Assembly: GCA_026120035.1 (NCBI GenBank)
Contig: JALRME010000003.1
Location: 186,001 to 250,000 of the forward strand
From: Coleophoma eucalyptorum
Taxonomy: Eukaryota > Ascomycota > Leotiomycetes > Helotiales > Dermateaceae
Direction: 5' to 3'
Length of the DNA: 64,000 nucleotides
In this document: in pieces, positions 24,001-35,262 of the stretch
Layout of the letters: every line of letters starts with the position of its first letter
Numbering within the stretch: the first letter of the stretch is position 1
Notes under the pieces: model-generated
The model's database searches: none
What the model was told of the DNA's origin: nothing
Seen by the model: only the letters and a program-made list of their open reading frames with translations
Made by a program: the position numbers and the translations under genes

Positions 24001-25475
24001 GCAGGACTTAAGAACTAGACCATTGTCAATCAAGACAAGTCAGATTAAATCCTTCTTCTTTCAGCTTGATTTACCTTGATGCGTACCTTTCAAGCCATAA
24101 TTGGACGATGGCTCCGAAGTAGGTATACTTGCCATCCTCGCTGGGAAAGACTTACCACAGACAAGCAATCACACTCGTGGTACACGGCTTTCCGCATATG
24201 CACCAAGGTCGAGGCGTTAAGCATGGAAGGCTTATAATACCGTCTACCAACCTTATTGTGCATGTCCTGCCGTCGAAGTCAACATGTACTCGGTTTGACT
24301 TCAGCCATGATTTAAATCTTGTATATGAGAGGCCGGCCTCGTATTTAAATGCCTCAACGGCTCGCTACTCCTTGATTGCTAGAGAGAATCCAAAGCTTGA
24401 TTTTTGCGTTTGGATCTTTGTCCACAGCCAATTTTTGTGTGTGAAATATATACATAGTTTGTGGCTGCAGAGCCATCAGAGCAGTCTATAGAGAGAGAGC
24501 AGCTCACGGCACCGCGCTTTCTCTTCAAGTTTAACTGTGAGATTGGTATTGCACAGCACATTCTAAATCACCCAGAAACCTTTGCGACCCCCCCCCCATC
24601 CCATACAGCAAACGTCCTGTCGAATGGATCTAAAAGAGAACCGTGCAATATTGATACGGCACCAATGATCATAAGATGTATAAGTTCATGATCCAGCAGT
24701 CAACAATTCGCTGTCCCTAAACATGGCTGAGATTCTGGGATGCCTTTTGAAATATGATGCGAGACCGGTCTTTCAGACTGTGTCTTGTACGCAATTGACG
24801 TGTTTGACCGACTAGCAATCACCCCGAAATTATTTAACATTGACAATGCTCGTTGAAAAATATACAGTAAATCTGCAATAATCACTCACTAAATTCTTTC
24901 AGCTGGTAGCATCGATCATTGATCAACTAACTATTATTCACTGAGCACATTTCAGAGTTTCTTTCGATGCACCTCCAAAGGGATAGGAGCATCATTTGTA
25001 AATAGAGAATGCCTGATTCACAGAAGCTCATTATTCAATGATCTGGCAGTAGAGAACCTTCACCTGAGAATACGTCCTTCTACAGTCTCCCGGAGAAATT
25101 GGGAAGTAGCAATGCCCTGCTACTAGTCATTGCCCAGAGCATACAACGGAAGCCTACACATCTCTTGGTTATGCTTAGCTAGGAGCCTTCGGAGTGACAC
25201 CGTATCATTGTGCATATCTCTGTGCAGTTTAATGTAGGTGCACGGTAAGCCACAAACCAATTCAAGGAACAAAGTGCTAGGCCCATTTCGAGGATAGATT
25301 TACTTCAATCTCCAGATCGCTATCGCTTGTAGACAATGCAGCAGAGAAATAACTAGTTTCCCGTATCCTCAAAACACAACGCTTTGGTTCTTTTCCATCC
25401 CAGATATTGTACAATTATAAACGCCGATGTGCTGTGCTTTGTCCTAAACTCACGTCCTGCTCAAATTCTTGTCCT
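21025..25475. other. 4.4 kb gene-poor stretch
   Basis: The first 150 bases are the laccase promoter side. The rest holds only short frames on both strands. One patch (about 22240-22600, minus) has two overlapping open frames of 60-70 codons that both look protein-like (MFFNQPREIVDGDG in one, MDDFTPYYFAPVPVKVKA in the other), perhaps a decayed gene. Another patch on the plus strand (22629..22841) reads FDAAAYREEFLQPIHPDAV. Neither can be extended into a spliced gene. A run of nine C lies near 24588. No transposon ends or RNA gene seen. Confidence 0.5.
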
Positions 25476-26026
25476 TTATTGCGATGACTGGTACGCCTGT
25501 CGTTGCATAACCATTGGGCGTCGACGAGATCGGGCGAACGCTTCTGCTGCAAGTTGTGATGTAGTGTCTGATCGAATGGTACTTCCGATGGACATGAAGA
25601 ATCTGGGTAGATGACGATTAGTACAGCACCAAGAATTCAAGTTAAGACGTACCCAAAGGTTACTCCAGAACCAAGCATGTATTGGCCTAGTGATCGCATG
25701 ACTCCATTGGGACCAGCACCGTATCGCATGATGTTGACGGAACCTATAAACCCCTCAGTAAGTGAACTAGCGATAGCAATGTTTATGGCGGCATACCGAA
25801 AATGAATCCAATTATTACACCGACAGCTATAGCGCGACCAGGTCAGAGGGTTGTGATTGCTAGTTTCTTTGTACTAGGACTTACTGCCGCCCATCATTGC
25901 ACCCATCTTAACTGTCGAGGGAGTTAGTTTGCGCGTCTCCAGTATTCTAATAGATCGAGAAATGTAAAGCTTACACTTGTCAAGAGTGGATTGCCCACCC
26001 ATTGGTGGTCCCGCTGCGACAGGCAT
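25476..26026 (-). CDS. MGR2: TIM23-complex subunit Mgr2 (ROMO1 family)
   Basis: Built by hand from five small minus-strand exons, 25975..26026, 25885..25911 (27 bases), 25797..25826 (30 bases), 25653..25743 and 25476..25602, giving 108 residues. All introns are GT..AG (GTAAGC, GTAAGT, GTATGC, GTACGT). The protein runs MPVAAGPPMGGQSTLDKFK, then MGAMMGGTVGVIIGFIFGSV (first helix), then MRYGAGPNGVMRSLGQYM and a second helix near GVTFGFFMSIGS. KMGAMMG, the glycine-rich helices and YGPGPNG-like loop are the Mgr2/ROMO1 pattern. Yeast Mgr2 is the lateral gatekeeper of the inner-membrane presequence translocase. It is divergent from the FHA gene at 26869. No single open frame covers it, so simple ORF calling misses it. 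Confidence 0.9.
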
Positions 26027-26868
26027 TTTAATATCGATCTATGCAGTTGCGTGGTCTGGTTTGAGGATAACTCGAGTAGTATGATGCATCTCTAAGCTTC
26101 TGCAATTCAAAATCTGGAGCACGCGCAGCCGGTTGTAGATTATTCCGATCCGAGACAGTGCGGAGAGAACCTCTCCACGTGATATCATCTCGTTCACGTG
26201 TAACAAGCCTTGTAATATTGTCCTCGAAAACTGCGCATATTGCATGTAGATGTCTGCTTAGAAACGATTCCTCCAGATCGAGACTTGACTGGCCGCCTGC
26301 TTTCTGACCATACATGGAAGTGCTCTTGCGTCCCTGACGTGTACTAACTTCTGTGCTTCTGTTTGAGCGCGTGCTCACTGCTTCGTGATTGGCTCATTAG
26401 CCGTACGACTTCATACCGTTCCCAAGTGCGACCCAAAAAGACATCAACGCCAGAACTGGCTCTGTCTCAACGACCAGCAACTATTTCATAGTCCAGGATC
26501 ACGTCTGTGTGAGTATTGGGTTCATCTTTCGTGTCATACAAGATTGTAGAGCCTGGCATTGATGCTGTGGCCGCCAATCTCCAGTGCCTGAGCCTCTGAT
26601 CTGGACGCAAATCGACAGCTGACATTTGGCAACATTACAGTGTGACACGTCCATTTCCCCATCGACATCCATCGTTGTCTGCTTGAGACTCTGTACAACC
26701 GTTTCCTCGAGTGTCCTTGAGCCAACACGAACTACGACGATCGCCCGCTGGGGGTGACAAGCGACGAGACGTCAGGCATCTTTGTAAGAAGCAATCTCCT
26801 TTCGACGACGCCTACACCCTCATCTCCAATACATCGGGATTATTCCTGGATATACTCTATCCTTGCAG
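26027..26868. promoter_or_regulatory. Divergent intergenic region between MGR2 and the FHA gene
   Basis: 842 bases separate the two start codons, which point away from each other, so both promoters must lie here. The sequence directly before the FHA start ends in TATCCTTGCAG, which looks like a 3' splice site and suggests an intron in the 5' leader. No specific binding site is claimed. Confidence 0.5.
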
Positions 26869-29188
26869 ATGACGGCAGTCGCAAACCCGCCGAGTTTCCA
26901 GCAGATCAACCGGTCAGCATGGGGTGCTAGTCAGGGAGGAGGGATGGATACAGACGTGGGCAGAATGTTCATGCCTCGTAAGAGCGCGCAACGCTCCAAT
27001 TCTTCATCATCGATAGCCTCGAACGCGTCGTCCTCATCAACCTCAACCGTGTCTCAAGTCGCGCCTCAGACCAATGGTGCTTCTATGCCTGTGGCTGGCG
27101 ATCTCAGTGCCTGGGGGACCCAAGGGGCAGCAAGGAAGAAGCCCCAGAGAGCAGGACCATGGCCGACAAGCAAAGCAGAGCCAATATCAGGTGTTTCCAT
27201 AGCGCGGCCACAATCGATACTGACCACAAATGGGGCATCAGCTGCGTCATCGATGTCATCCATCCATCAGCAGTCCCCAGTTGTCCCATCGCAGCTTGGC
27301 CAGAGTCCGACGCAGCAGATGAATGGTACCCGCGGGAATTCCCAACCTATTGGGGAAGGGAATCCAGTTCTGTATCTTCTTTCTATGAATGGTACATTCG
27401 AGCGGAAAACGATATCGGTGCCATTCTACCCTGATAGTCTACGGATTGGGCGACAAACGAACGTAAAAACAGTGCCAACACCATCCAATGGATTTTTCGA
27501 TTCCAAAGTACTTTCCAGGCAACACGCAGAGATCTGGGCGGATAGAAGTGGGAAGATATATATTCGTGATGTCAAATCCTCGAATGGAACCTTTGTCAAT
27601 GGAGCACGATTATCACCAGAGAATCGTGACTCTGAACCACACGAACTCCAAACACAGGACCATCTTGAGCTTGGTATCGACATTGTTAGCGAGGACCAGA
27701 AAACTGTGGTTCATCATAAGGTTGCGGCGAAGGTAGAACATGCAGGATTTTTAGGAACACCAACAAATATTATGGAAATGAACTTCGGGGATCTGGATCC
27801 GGCTAATGGGGCTGCGATGCTACCTTCGCAAAGTGGCATGTCATTCAGAGGTAGAGCAGGAAGCCAGGGATCTGTTGCCAGCAATGGAAGGCTTATTCCT
27901 GCGGGCAGCATGGCTGGAAGCCAAATGAATGGCATGAGTCAGCCAAGGCCAATGAACTTCTGGCTGACCCCAGTCACAACAGAGCAGATCGTGAAGCGAC
28001 TCACTGTAAGTTTAGGAGGTGCTAGAGGCAGTTAGAGACAGTAGGGGCATATAGCTGACTTTAGATAAGCATGAAATGCGAACTGCACGGATTCAAACGA
28101 ACGATCTAGGCCGGACAGATGGATTCTTTGGAGGTATCCTATCCAAAGAAGAACTGAAGGAGACGGGGAAGCCTGCAGTCAATGAGCCGATCAAGCCACA
28201 GCAAGTGAATGGAGCATCTTCTCCTTTCCGCACCGATGCCAAACCGCGCTTTTCAGATCCTCCAGCACCACCACCGCAACAACCTTTACCGGAGAAGCCA
28301 GACGCGATTCGGGCACAATCCTCAACAGACCCCTCGTCTCCATCATCATCTCTTAAGCGGACTACGACTGAACGTCCTCGATCTGTGACCAATGTGTCAC
28401 CCATCCGTTCAGAGCCGACCAGCCAGATAATAACCCTTGTAGAGGCTTTATCGTCAGCAAAGAAAGAACTAGAGTCACAAAGTGCTCGGATGCGCGACTT
28501 AGAAGAGATGCTCCAAAAAGAAAGACAAGCCAGAGAGTCTGCAGAAGAGATGGCTAGAAGGTTTGAATTGCAATCCACAGATTCAAATATGAACGGTCAC
28601 GCCAAAGGTGGCGCGGAAGGATCTATACTTGAAGAAGCCTTTGAACCACCTATGGAACCGGCCAGCACAAAGCCAGACGACCAAGCTGTCGATACGAAGG
28701 CTGTAGCCGAGTCAGCATCGCTGCTTGAGCAGAAGTTAGCAGCAATGGTTGTGGAGATGGAGCAGATGAAACAAAATATGGAGTCCTTCAGAACAAGAGC
28801 TGAAAGTGCGGAGGCAGAGAGAGACGCGGATAAGAAGAGTCTAACGGAGATGGTGGAGAAGATTCGTTCCGAGGAAAAATTGAGACAATCTTCTGAGCAA
28901 GCAGCGGTAACACCTGCGATGAATGGTGCAACTAAGGAGGCTCACCAAAACGGCTCTGCTGAGAAACCCTTGGCGCCGTTGATAAACAAAGCTGACATGA
29001 AAGATCCTGTAACTGAGACGGCCGCGAAACAGTCGCCCAAGCCAGGTGCACTCTCCAAGCCTCTTGCTGGCTCAGATTCACTGCTTTACCAGTCGACGCC
29101 ATATGCTTCGATGTTAGGGGTTGTCCTGATTGGAATGGGTCTCATGGCATATCTGAACGGCTGGCAACCACCCAAGGTGGAACGATGA
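26869..29188 (+). CDS. FHA-domain tail-anchored protein (SLMAP/PRO45/HAM-4/Far10-like)
   Basis: Two exons, 26869..28005 and 28070..29188, give 751 residues. After a serine-rich disordered N-terminus comes an FHA domain at about residues 165-270 with the usual phosphothreonine-site elements: LRIGRQTN, LSRQHAEIW and SSNGTFVNG. A coiled coil follows (KKELESQSARMRDLEEML, and MVVEMEQMKQNMESF). One C-terminal hydrophobic helix, SMLGVVLIGMGLMAYLNGW, ends about 10 residues before the stop and looks like a tail anchor. This layout is that of SLMAP and its fungal STRIPAK partners, which tether the complex to ER, nuclear envelope or mitochondria and are needed for hyphal fusion and sexual development. 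The intron needs acceptor ATAAG (28069), since the nearer TAG at 28064 breaks the frame. Confidence 0.88.
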
Positions 29189-30341
29189 AATGGTATTATA
29201 ACACAATGTAATATGGATGGCGTGCAACCCCAGGTCAAAGGTCAGCGAGACCACTTTGCTTTATTTCCTTTGTTATGGATGGCGTTTATGGGCATTGGCT
29301 GTACTCAAACGGGTGGGTTTTGGCAGCATATGACGGATGATTTTAGTTTTGGGCCGTTTGTTGCGGACTTCGATCCTGTCGGTGGTGACGGGGCACGAAG
29401 GGATGTGTTCTTGATTAGTGTTCAGAGGGAATTAAATTCTTGTTAATATTCTTGGTATCATCGATTACGATTACACCCTGTTGGATCCATAATATGTCTT
29501 GGGGCCCGAAACAGCGTTTCAGTGCCTTTTCAAGTGTGCTCATTCCGGGTGAAAATTTCTTGATTAGTGAGATCTGTTCGGGATGGATGAAGGTGGCCAA
29601 GAATCGTGAAGTAAGTAGGATCATCAAGATTGCGAGATAGGTTGAATTTCTAAGGCCTGCAGTCAAGACTTTCTTCGTCTCTAGTCCGGATCTCCTACTA
29701 TCGCGATCGCTGCAGCGGCGTCTGTCAGGGCAAGAATACTCGACCTGGTTATCAAGATTATCAAACGTCTTGATTGCCAATGATCGCCTGGAGCAAAGGA
29801 TCAAAGCCGAGTACTCCGTTAGTGCACACCATGACCAATGCCGGACGGGTCATGGGGGTCATGAACCAAGCAAGCAAGCTTGAGCAAGCTTAGAGTAATG
29901 GAGGCGATTACACTGGATCAATCGGGAAGCTGGCAGATACCGAGCAAGCGTGTTGAATGGTAGCGAGCCTGTCTATAATATATTCACATATACGAGCACC
30001 AACCCTGATTCGGCGTTGCCCTCCATATAGCACACAGTAGAAAGAGTGGAGAGCAGGATGGGCCAAGGGTTCGGCCGCCAATCATGCAGTGCGTCCACGG
30101 ATTGCCCACCAGTCAATATCGAGAGCTACGACAAGGCGCTTGTCGCCGTGATACACTTCATCTCAAGCTCTCCTCAAATCCCAAGATGCCGCCGTCGTTG
30201 TTTTCATTATTGTTTGTAATCTAGCAACCTTGAGCCAGACGGCAATGCCGCATTACACTCGTTTTCACCATTGCGCCCAACACGCTCACCTAGAATTCAT
30301 CTTCCACTGTCAGCCCTGCCCCTGCGCCACGACCAGAGAGG
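29189..30341. other. Intergenic stretch
   Basis: About 1.15 kb between the FHA gene and the Zn2Cys6 gene. Only short frames are present. A CAAGCAAGCTTGAGCAAGCTT direct repeat sits near 29870-29891. Confidence 0.6.
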
Positions 30342-32519
30342 ATGCCTCGAGTCGCAAGTAGAGCCGTCGGCTTTCCAGCGACACGTGCCCGTGAGGGCGA
30401 GTCGGCCTTTTTGGTCGCTGATTCTCCCCAGGCCAGCTACTATGACGATGCTAATGAGGAATATATTGCTGAGAGCTGGCTCCCGGTGGCTCCTATGCCT
30501 ACGCCCTGGATGGGCGTTGCCATGCAGCAGCACGCCTGGGGATCCGATGATGTACTTGGATCATCGAGTACTGGTGCTTCGTTGAGGCCGAGGGAGCAGC
30601 AGCACCAGCAGCAGCAGCAGGTGTTCTTTTATGATGGTTCCTCGACAATGCCTTGCCCTTTGTACGAGGATGTGGCTCCTGCAGTATTTGCTTCTGTACA
30701 GCAGCCCAATAACCTTGATACGAGGATGCAACTTCCTGGTGGACTCGATTACCACTTTCAGACACCGGCCACCCCTCATACTGGGCAATCTTCGTTCCAC
30801 TCCACTGATCCTCAGATTTACCAAACCTATCAAGCACAACCTAGTTCTTCAAATAACCATATTTATGCGTGGCATGAGGAGTATTCTTCTTGTGCTTCCA
30901 CCCCTAGTCATCCTCAATCTTCACCTCAACAGCGTGCCAAGGCCCCGCAACGGACGTATCATTTTCAAGATGAGACGAAAGAATTATACATTGAAGCAGA
31001 GGTTAAGGATACCGCGCCTTCTGAGCCCGCAAAAAAACGAAGTCGAATAGTGACGCCGGAACCGGATATCAATGAGTTTGTCGTTGTGTTTGAAAATGCA
31101 CCGGTAAGTGGTCAGTCCAAGCCGTGTTGGTTCTGAGCCGTGTTTGATGATTAGTCGTATCTAGGGTGCTCTCGCAAATATCAAGCGTCGTCGGAAGCTA
31201 GATGCTCCCGTCAGGAAAGCTGCGAAAGAAGTACGGAAGGCTGGAGCTTGTCATCAATGTCGTTTTCGCAGAAGAACCGTAAGCATATTTTCTCCCGTGA
31301 GGTGGTCCCGAACTGAACCATTGTAGTGTTCGACTGGATCACCATGTACTTCTTGCGTTAAGAACGGCAATGGCCTGCAAGAACTTAAGTGCCAGCGTGA
31401 AAGTCCTTTCGTAGGAAAGTCAATGCATCAGTGTACGTCCACCAACTCCTTGCCTCAGCGCGCCGACTAAATCTATACAGATTTTGAATACTCATCGAAG
31501 AGGAGAGTTGTATCTTTTGATGTCAAAGCAGGCACAATGTCAGCATTTCCCACAGCATCGAAGGTCACAGTAAATATTGACGGCATCGGGCAACAATCTC
31601 ATCCTCTTAAGGTATCTGCCTTGACGCGGCTCCTCGAAAGTTTTAGCCTCGATGAAAAGGAGAGTATAAAACAGACAGAAGACTCCAAACCAGGCCAAGA
31701 GGCCGAAGATGAATCAGCTTCCGTCCTAATACTCGAAGACGGCGTGGCTCAGAAAGTAGAGCAATGGGCTATCGAATACTCATCTAAGTTCGTGCATGCA
31801 GCGGGGCCAAAATTCTACTCCACAACAATGGCTCAGATTCTTGGGACGGCATATGTAAAAAAAGGACTTCCAGGGGTAAGTAAATCCATTCCCGAGCTTC
31901 AAGTGCCATAAGCTCATGTTTAAAGTCTGAGCTCGTAGCAGCTATGTTGCGGCTAGCATCTCTCGCTTTTGTGCTCCGCGCTGGGGTTAAGTATACAAGC
32001 TCCGACTCTTCAAAATCACGATTCCGAACCGTCCAAGCAAGGATCGACACAATCCTCTTCCAACGCCTCAGACTAGCGGAAAAAGATCTTTTCCAGATGC
32101 TCCAAAGGATAATCTTTCGTACAGCCGGCTCTCTCGCTCGAGAGCAAGTCTACCCAGTCGCTCTAGTACTCTGGCAACTACTCCGCATCTTAAGTATCTC
32201 GGCAAGTCACCTCTCGAATCTTGTCCAGCGATTCCACTCAACCGAATCAGGCGCAGCCGACTACCAACTCACATGTCTTAAGCTTGTCGTCTCTACCCAT
32301 TTGGCGCTCTTTCGCTCCTCCAATCCACTTCTGCTTGACATGACAGACAAGTTCAATCGCGACTTGCTTCAAAATGACGATGAACTGATTGGCCTCGCCA
32401 TGGAAATGCGCAAAGTAGTGATGAATTTCAGAGACAAGGGCTTCCCAGATATGAAGGGGAGTATTGCGTATAAAAAAGAGGTCTTTGATATGTTTAGGAA
32501 GGTGTATGGTGGGAAGTGA
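30342..32519 (+). CDS. Zn2Cys6 transcription factor with a central zinc cluster
   Basis: Five exons, 30342..31103, 31165..31278, 31327..31432, 31481..31875 and 31926..32519, encode 656 residues. The zinc cluster is unusually central, not N-terminal: C283-x2-C286-x6-C293-x5-C299-x2-C302-x11-C314. It is split by an intron right before C293 and preceded by a basic stretch (IKRRRKLDAPVRKAAKEVRK). The last spacing of 11 is long for the family. The first 254 residues are Gln/Ser/Pro-rich with a Q run. The C-terminal half is helical (ALTRLLESFSLDE, EQVYPVALVLWQLLRILSIS). Such proteins bind CGG-type sites as gene regulators. The target is unknown. Fungal proteins with this C-terminal layout are often annotated only as hypothetical. 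Confidence 0.82.
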
Positions 32520-35020
32520 AAATTCACTTCTCAGAAGTATTTAGAGTCCAGGTATGTAGGGCTTGAATGGAGAGTGACTATTGAAGTTTTGTTTAATCCG
32601 GATCTTGTAGAGCCTGTGTAGGAAATTTGCACTGTAGCATAGTGATGCGACTTCGATACTCCGGTCTGGTCTAGTCAAGCGCGTTCTGGGAAGAGTTTCT
32701 CACTGCCATCTGACTTTTACTGTAGCCAAGCTGAGTATACATTTAAGCGCACTTCTCATGTTGAACCTAGCTGTTAAGAAAGCAAACTTGCTATGCTCTC
32801 CATGCACAGCAAGAATTCCCTGTTTTCATTTCGTTTACCGGGGTGTTGTTGCTTCCTCGGTAGAGGCTACCCAATTATTGAATTGGTATCAATCACTGAG
32901 TTGATGTCAAACACTGAGCTAGTGCCAATCATTAAGTTGAACATTAGTCACGGGAATCGTATGGCTCGCTGATTACGTACCGTTCATTGGCAAAGACCAT
33001 GCACTACTGTCAAAGTTCTGTGTTCACTGCTGCAGAATCATCGGGGCCTAATGTAAGGCGAACTTAAATATGTTCGTCTTGTGGCTCTTATCACTTGTTA
33101 TGATATTAGGCTGGTGGTCTTCCTGTATGTCTGATTTCATATTGTCTTTCTGAGCCAGTTAGAGGTTATTGGCAGACTGTGTTCGATTGCTGGAAGGGGC
33201 TGGCTCGGTGTATGGATTGGTATTGGCCGTTGACATATCATGTCTGGAGCCCAAAGAGAGGCACCTTGGAATCGGGCCCCATGCATACCGTCGCTGGTTT
33301 TATTGGATGCTATGAACTAGATTGTCTTGCAAATAGTATTTGTGGCCTCAATGGCCTTGCAGTATTGGCAAAGAATTCGTTGCACTGATTCGCCTGGTCA
33401 TATAAAGTTCATACTGGTTGAAACCTGGCGATGTATTGTAACCCATCACGTACAAATCAATGGAAACGGCAGGCTTAATCACAACGATATATACTGCTTC
33501 AGTCGCCTTTGAATCGGGGTTGCATTGCCGGGGAGCCCAACGGTCTTGTATTATCGCTGAGAGTGAAAGTGTATTAACGGGTATCCAATCCATCGAACCA
33601 TTCGACCCCAATCGTGATCAAATTATGCCATCGGGTAGCACCACATAAGGCGCGCAAATCGGACATCGGCACGAGCCTCAGGGTTTCAAGGGTTTGATCA
33701 ATGTAAGCGATCGGATATCGCAAGTTTTGCTCGATCTCATGCTTGTACAACCTGACAGAGTCTATTTCCAGCGCGATAGTCAGGCTAGCGAGTTGCTGGG
33801 GCCTCTCGTGGTCATGTGAGACAACAAGAAAGATGGTTGGGTTCGCATCACAACGCGCCACGTCGAGAGGCTCTATGGCTGAACAACACGTATTACGTCG
33901 ATTCCAACGCTGGTATAAGATTCGGTGTGTTGCAATGGGAAATGCTTCGTTACCGACAGTGATGCTCCGATACTCGGTGTCCAATCATGGCGCCGAGGGC
34001 TTACACCATCTTGACCCAGAGGACTCTACCAGCTAAGGGATTCTGAGGTGACCCCTGAACTGGTGCGGCAACCTTGTGCTGCGCTGTCTCTGCGCCGTTA
34101 CGGACGAACTGTGCAGCTGGCAGCGGCTACGGCCTGTCAAGGCTGGCATGCCTTGCTTGGTTGGTCGCCTTCCTCTCGGATATAGTTGATGGTGCTTCGT
34201 CGACTCTTTAGGCAGGTCGGCGCTTGGCGAGTACGTCTTTCTACCCTTACACCTTTCTACCCTGACACCCTTACGTGATTGCGAGATGCTTCGGGTCCGA
34301 ATTATATCTCTGCAATGGCTGTACACGTACAACGCATGCATTCATCTTCTTGATGATGCGGCTCCTAAGCTCTCCTCCCAAGCTCTCCTCCCCTTGAGGT
34401 GGCATGAGCTTGATTGCGATTAGGCGACAACGGGCGCGGCCTCTTACCTTTTCTTTAAGGGCGTGCTGTCTCGCCCTCTTTTGTTAGGTTGACTTTTCTC
34501 ATCAGATGCTTGATTTTATTGCCCCTAGGTGACTCAGTCGTCTTTTGAAGTGCTGAGTATTGTATTAAAGTCTCTGGTTGCTGGTTTTCCTCAAGGACGA
34601 CGGCCTTGTTTTCAATAGTTGTGCAAATAACTTGAGACGACAAGGAGAACAAACGCGCTATCCCTATTCTTTGCTTCACCGTCTCCTCAACCTACATTTT
34701 TAAACTCTATGAGTGGCTGAGTATGCTGCCTTAGTCGCTGCTCAGGATACATGGCTAATCATTTTCAAAGGCAGCGTCAATCAATTGCTCTCTTAGTCCG
34801 ACGTCACAGCTTATACCATCTCTCAAATACAAACTGCATTAGCCGAGCACGCAGAGCGTGACAACACAGGGCTCAGTGGGAGAGACAACTCAGCATTCTC
34901 ATCCAGTCACGATAATTGACGACTGGCCAATAACTTGGAGAGAATTTACCACAGGCTGTTGGACGTCGGGGACGCCTTTCACTGATTTTCGCTTCTCTTG
35001 AACGACGATAAATTATAATC
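32520..35020. other. 2.5 kb gene-poor stretch
   Basis: Holds the 3' flank of the zinc cluster gene, the 18-base tandem repeat listed separately, and short frames. A 136-codon minus-strand frame (33574..33984) has no recognisable motif and no supporting splice structure. A CTCCTAAGCTCTCCTCCCAA direct repeat occurs near 34362-34395. No gene is supported. Confidence 0.5.
32870..32941. repeat. 18-base tandem repeat, four degenerate copies
   Basis: Four consecutive 18-base units aligned on CAAT-CACTGAGTTGAT: cccaattattgaattggt, atcaatcactgagttgat, gtcaaacactgagctagt, gccaatcattaagttgaa. They share a CAA..ACTGAG..T core and vary at several positions. Confidence 0.7.
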
Positions 35021-35262
35021 ATGGGGCGAAATCCAAATCCAAACCCACCACCACCGCCTCCGCCTCCGCCAGCTCCACAACCTTATGATCCTTGTAAGTC
35101 TATATCAGCTTCTTCTTCTCGTTTGCGCAATGGTTTTACTAACATCAGGTACAGACCGTGGATATCAGAGATAGTGGTTGGTTGGAACCGCTCGGAGCAT
35201 TCTTGTGTATACCAATATTCGTGTTTTGGATAAGGTGGAGGGGAGAGGGAGTTCGGTGGTGA
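35021..35262 (+). CDS. Possible proline-rich one-helix microprotein
   Basis: Candidate two-exon gene, 35021..35093 and 35171..35262, 54 residues. Exon 1 begins MGRNPNPN and continues with nine prolines and APQPYDP. The donor is GTAAGT and a perfect TACTAAC branch site lies near 35137. Exon 2 reads SGWLEPLGAFLCIP then IFVFWIRWRGEGVRW and stops, giving a single membrane helix with a basic C-terminal side. The weak point is the acceptor. The nearer CAG sites (35158 and others) lead to a stop within a few codons, and only the GAG at 35168..35170 gives this frame. The function is unknown. It could also be a non-coding transcript. Confidence 0.35.
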
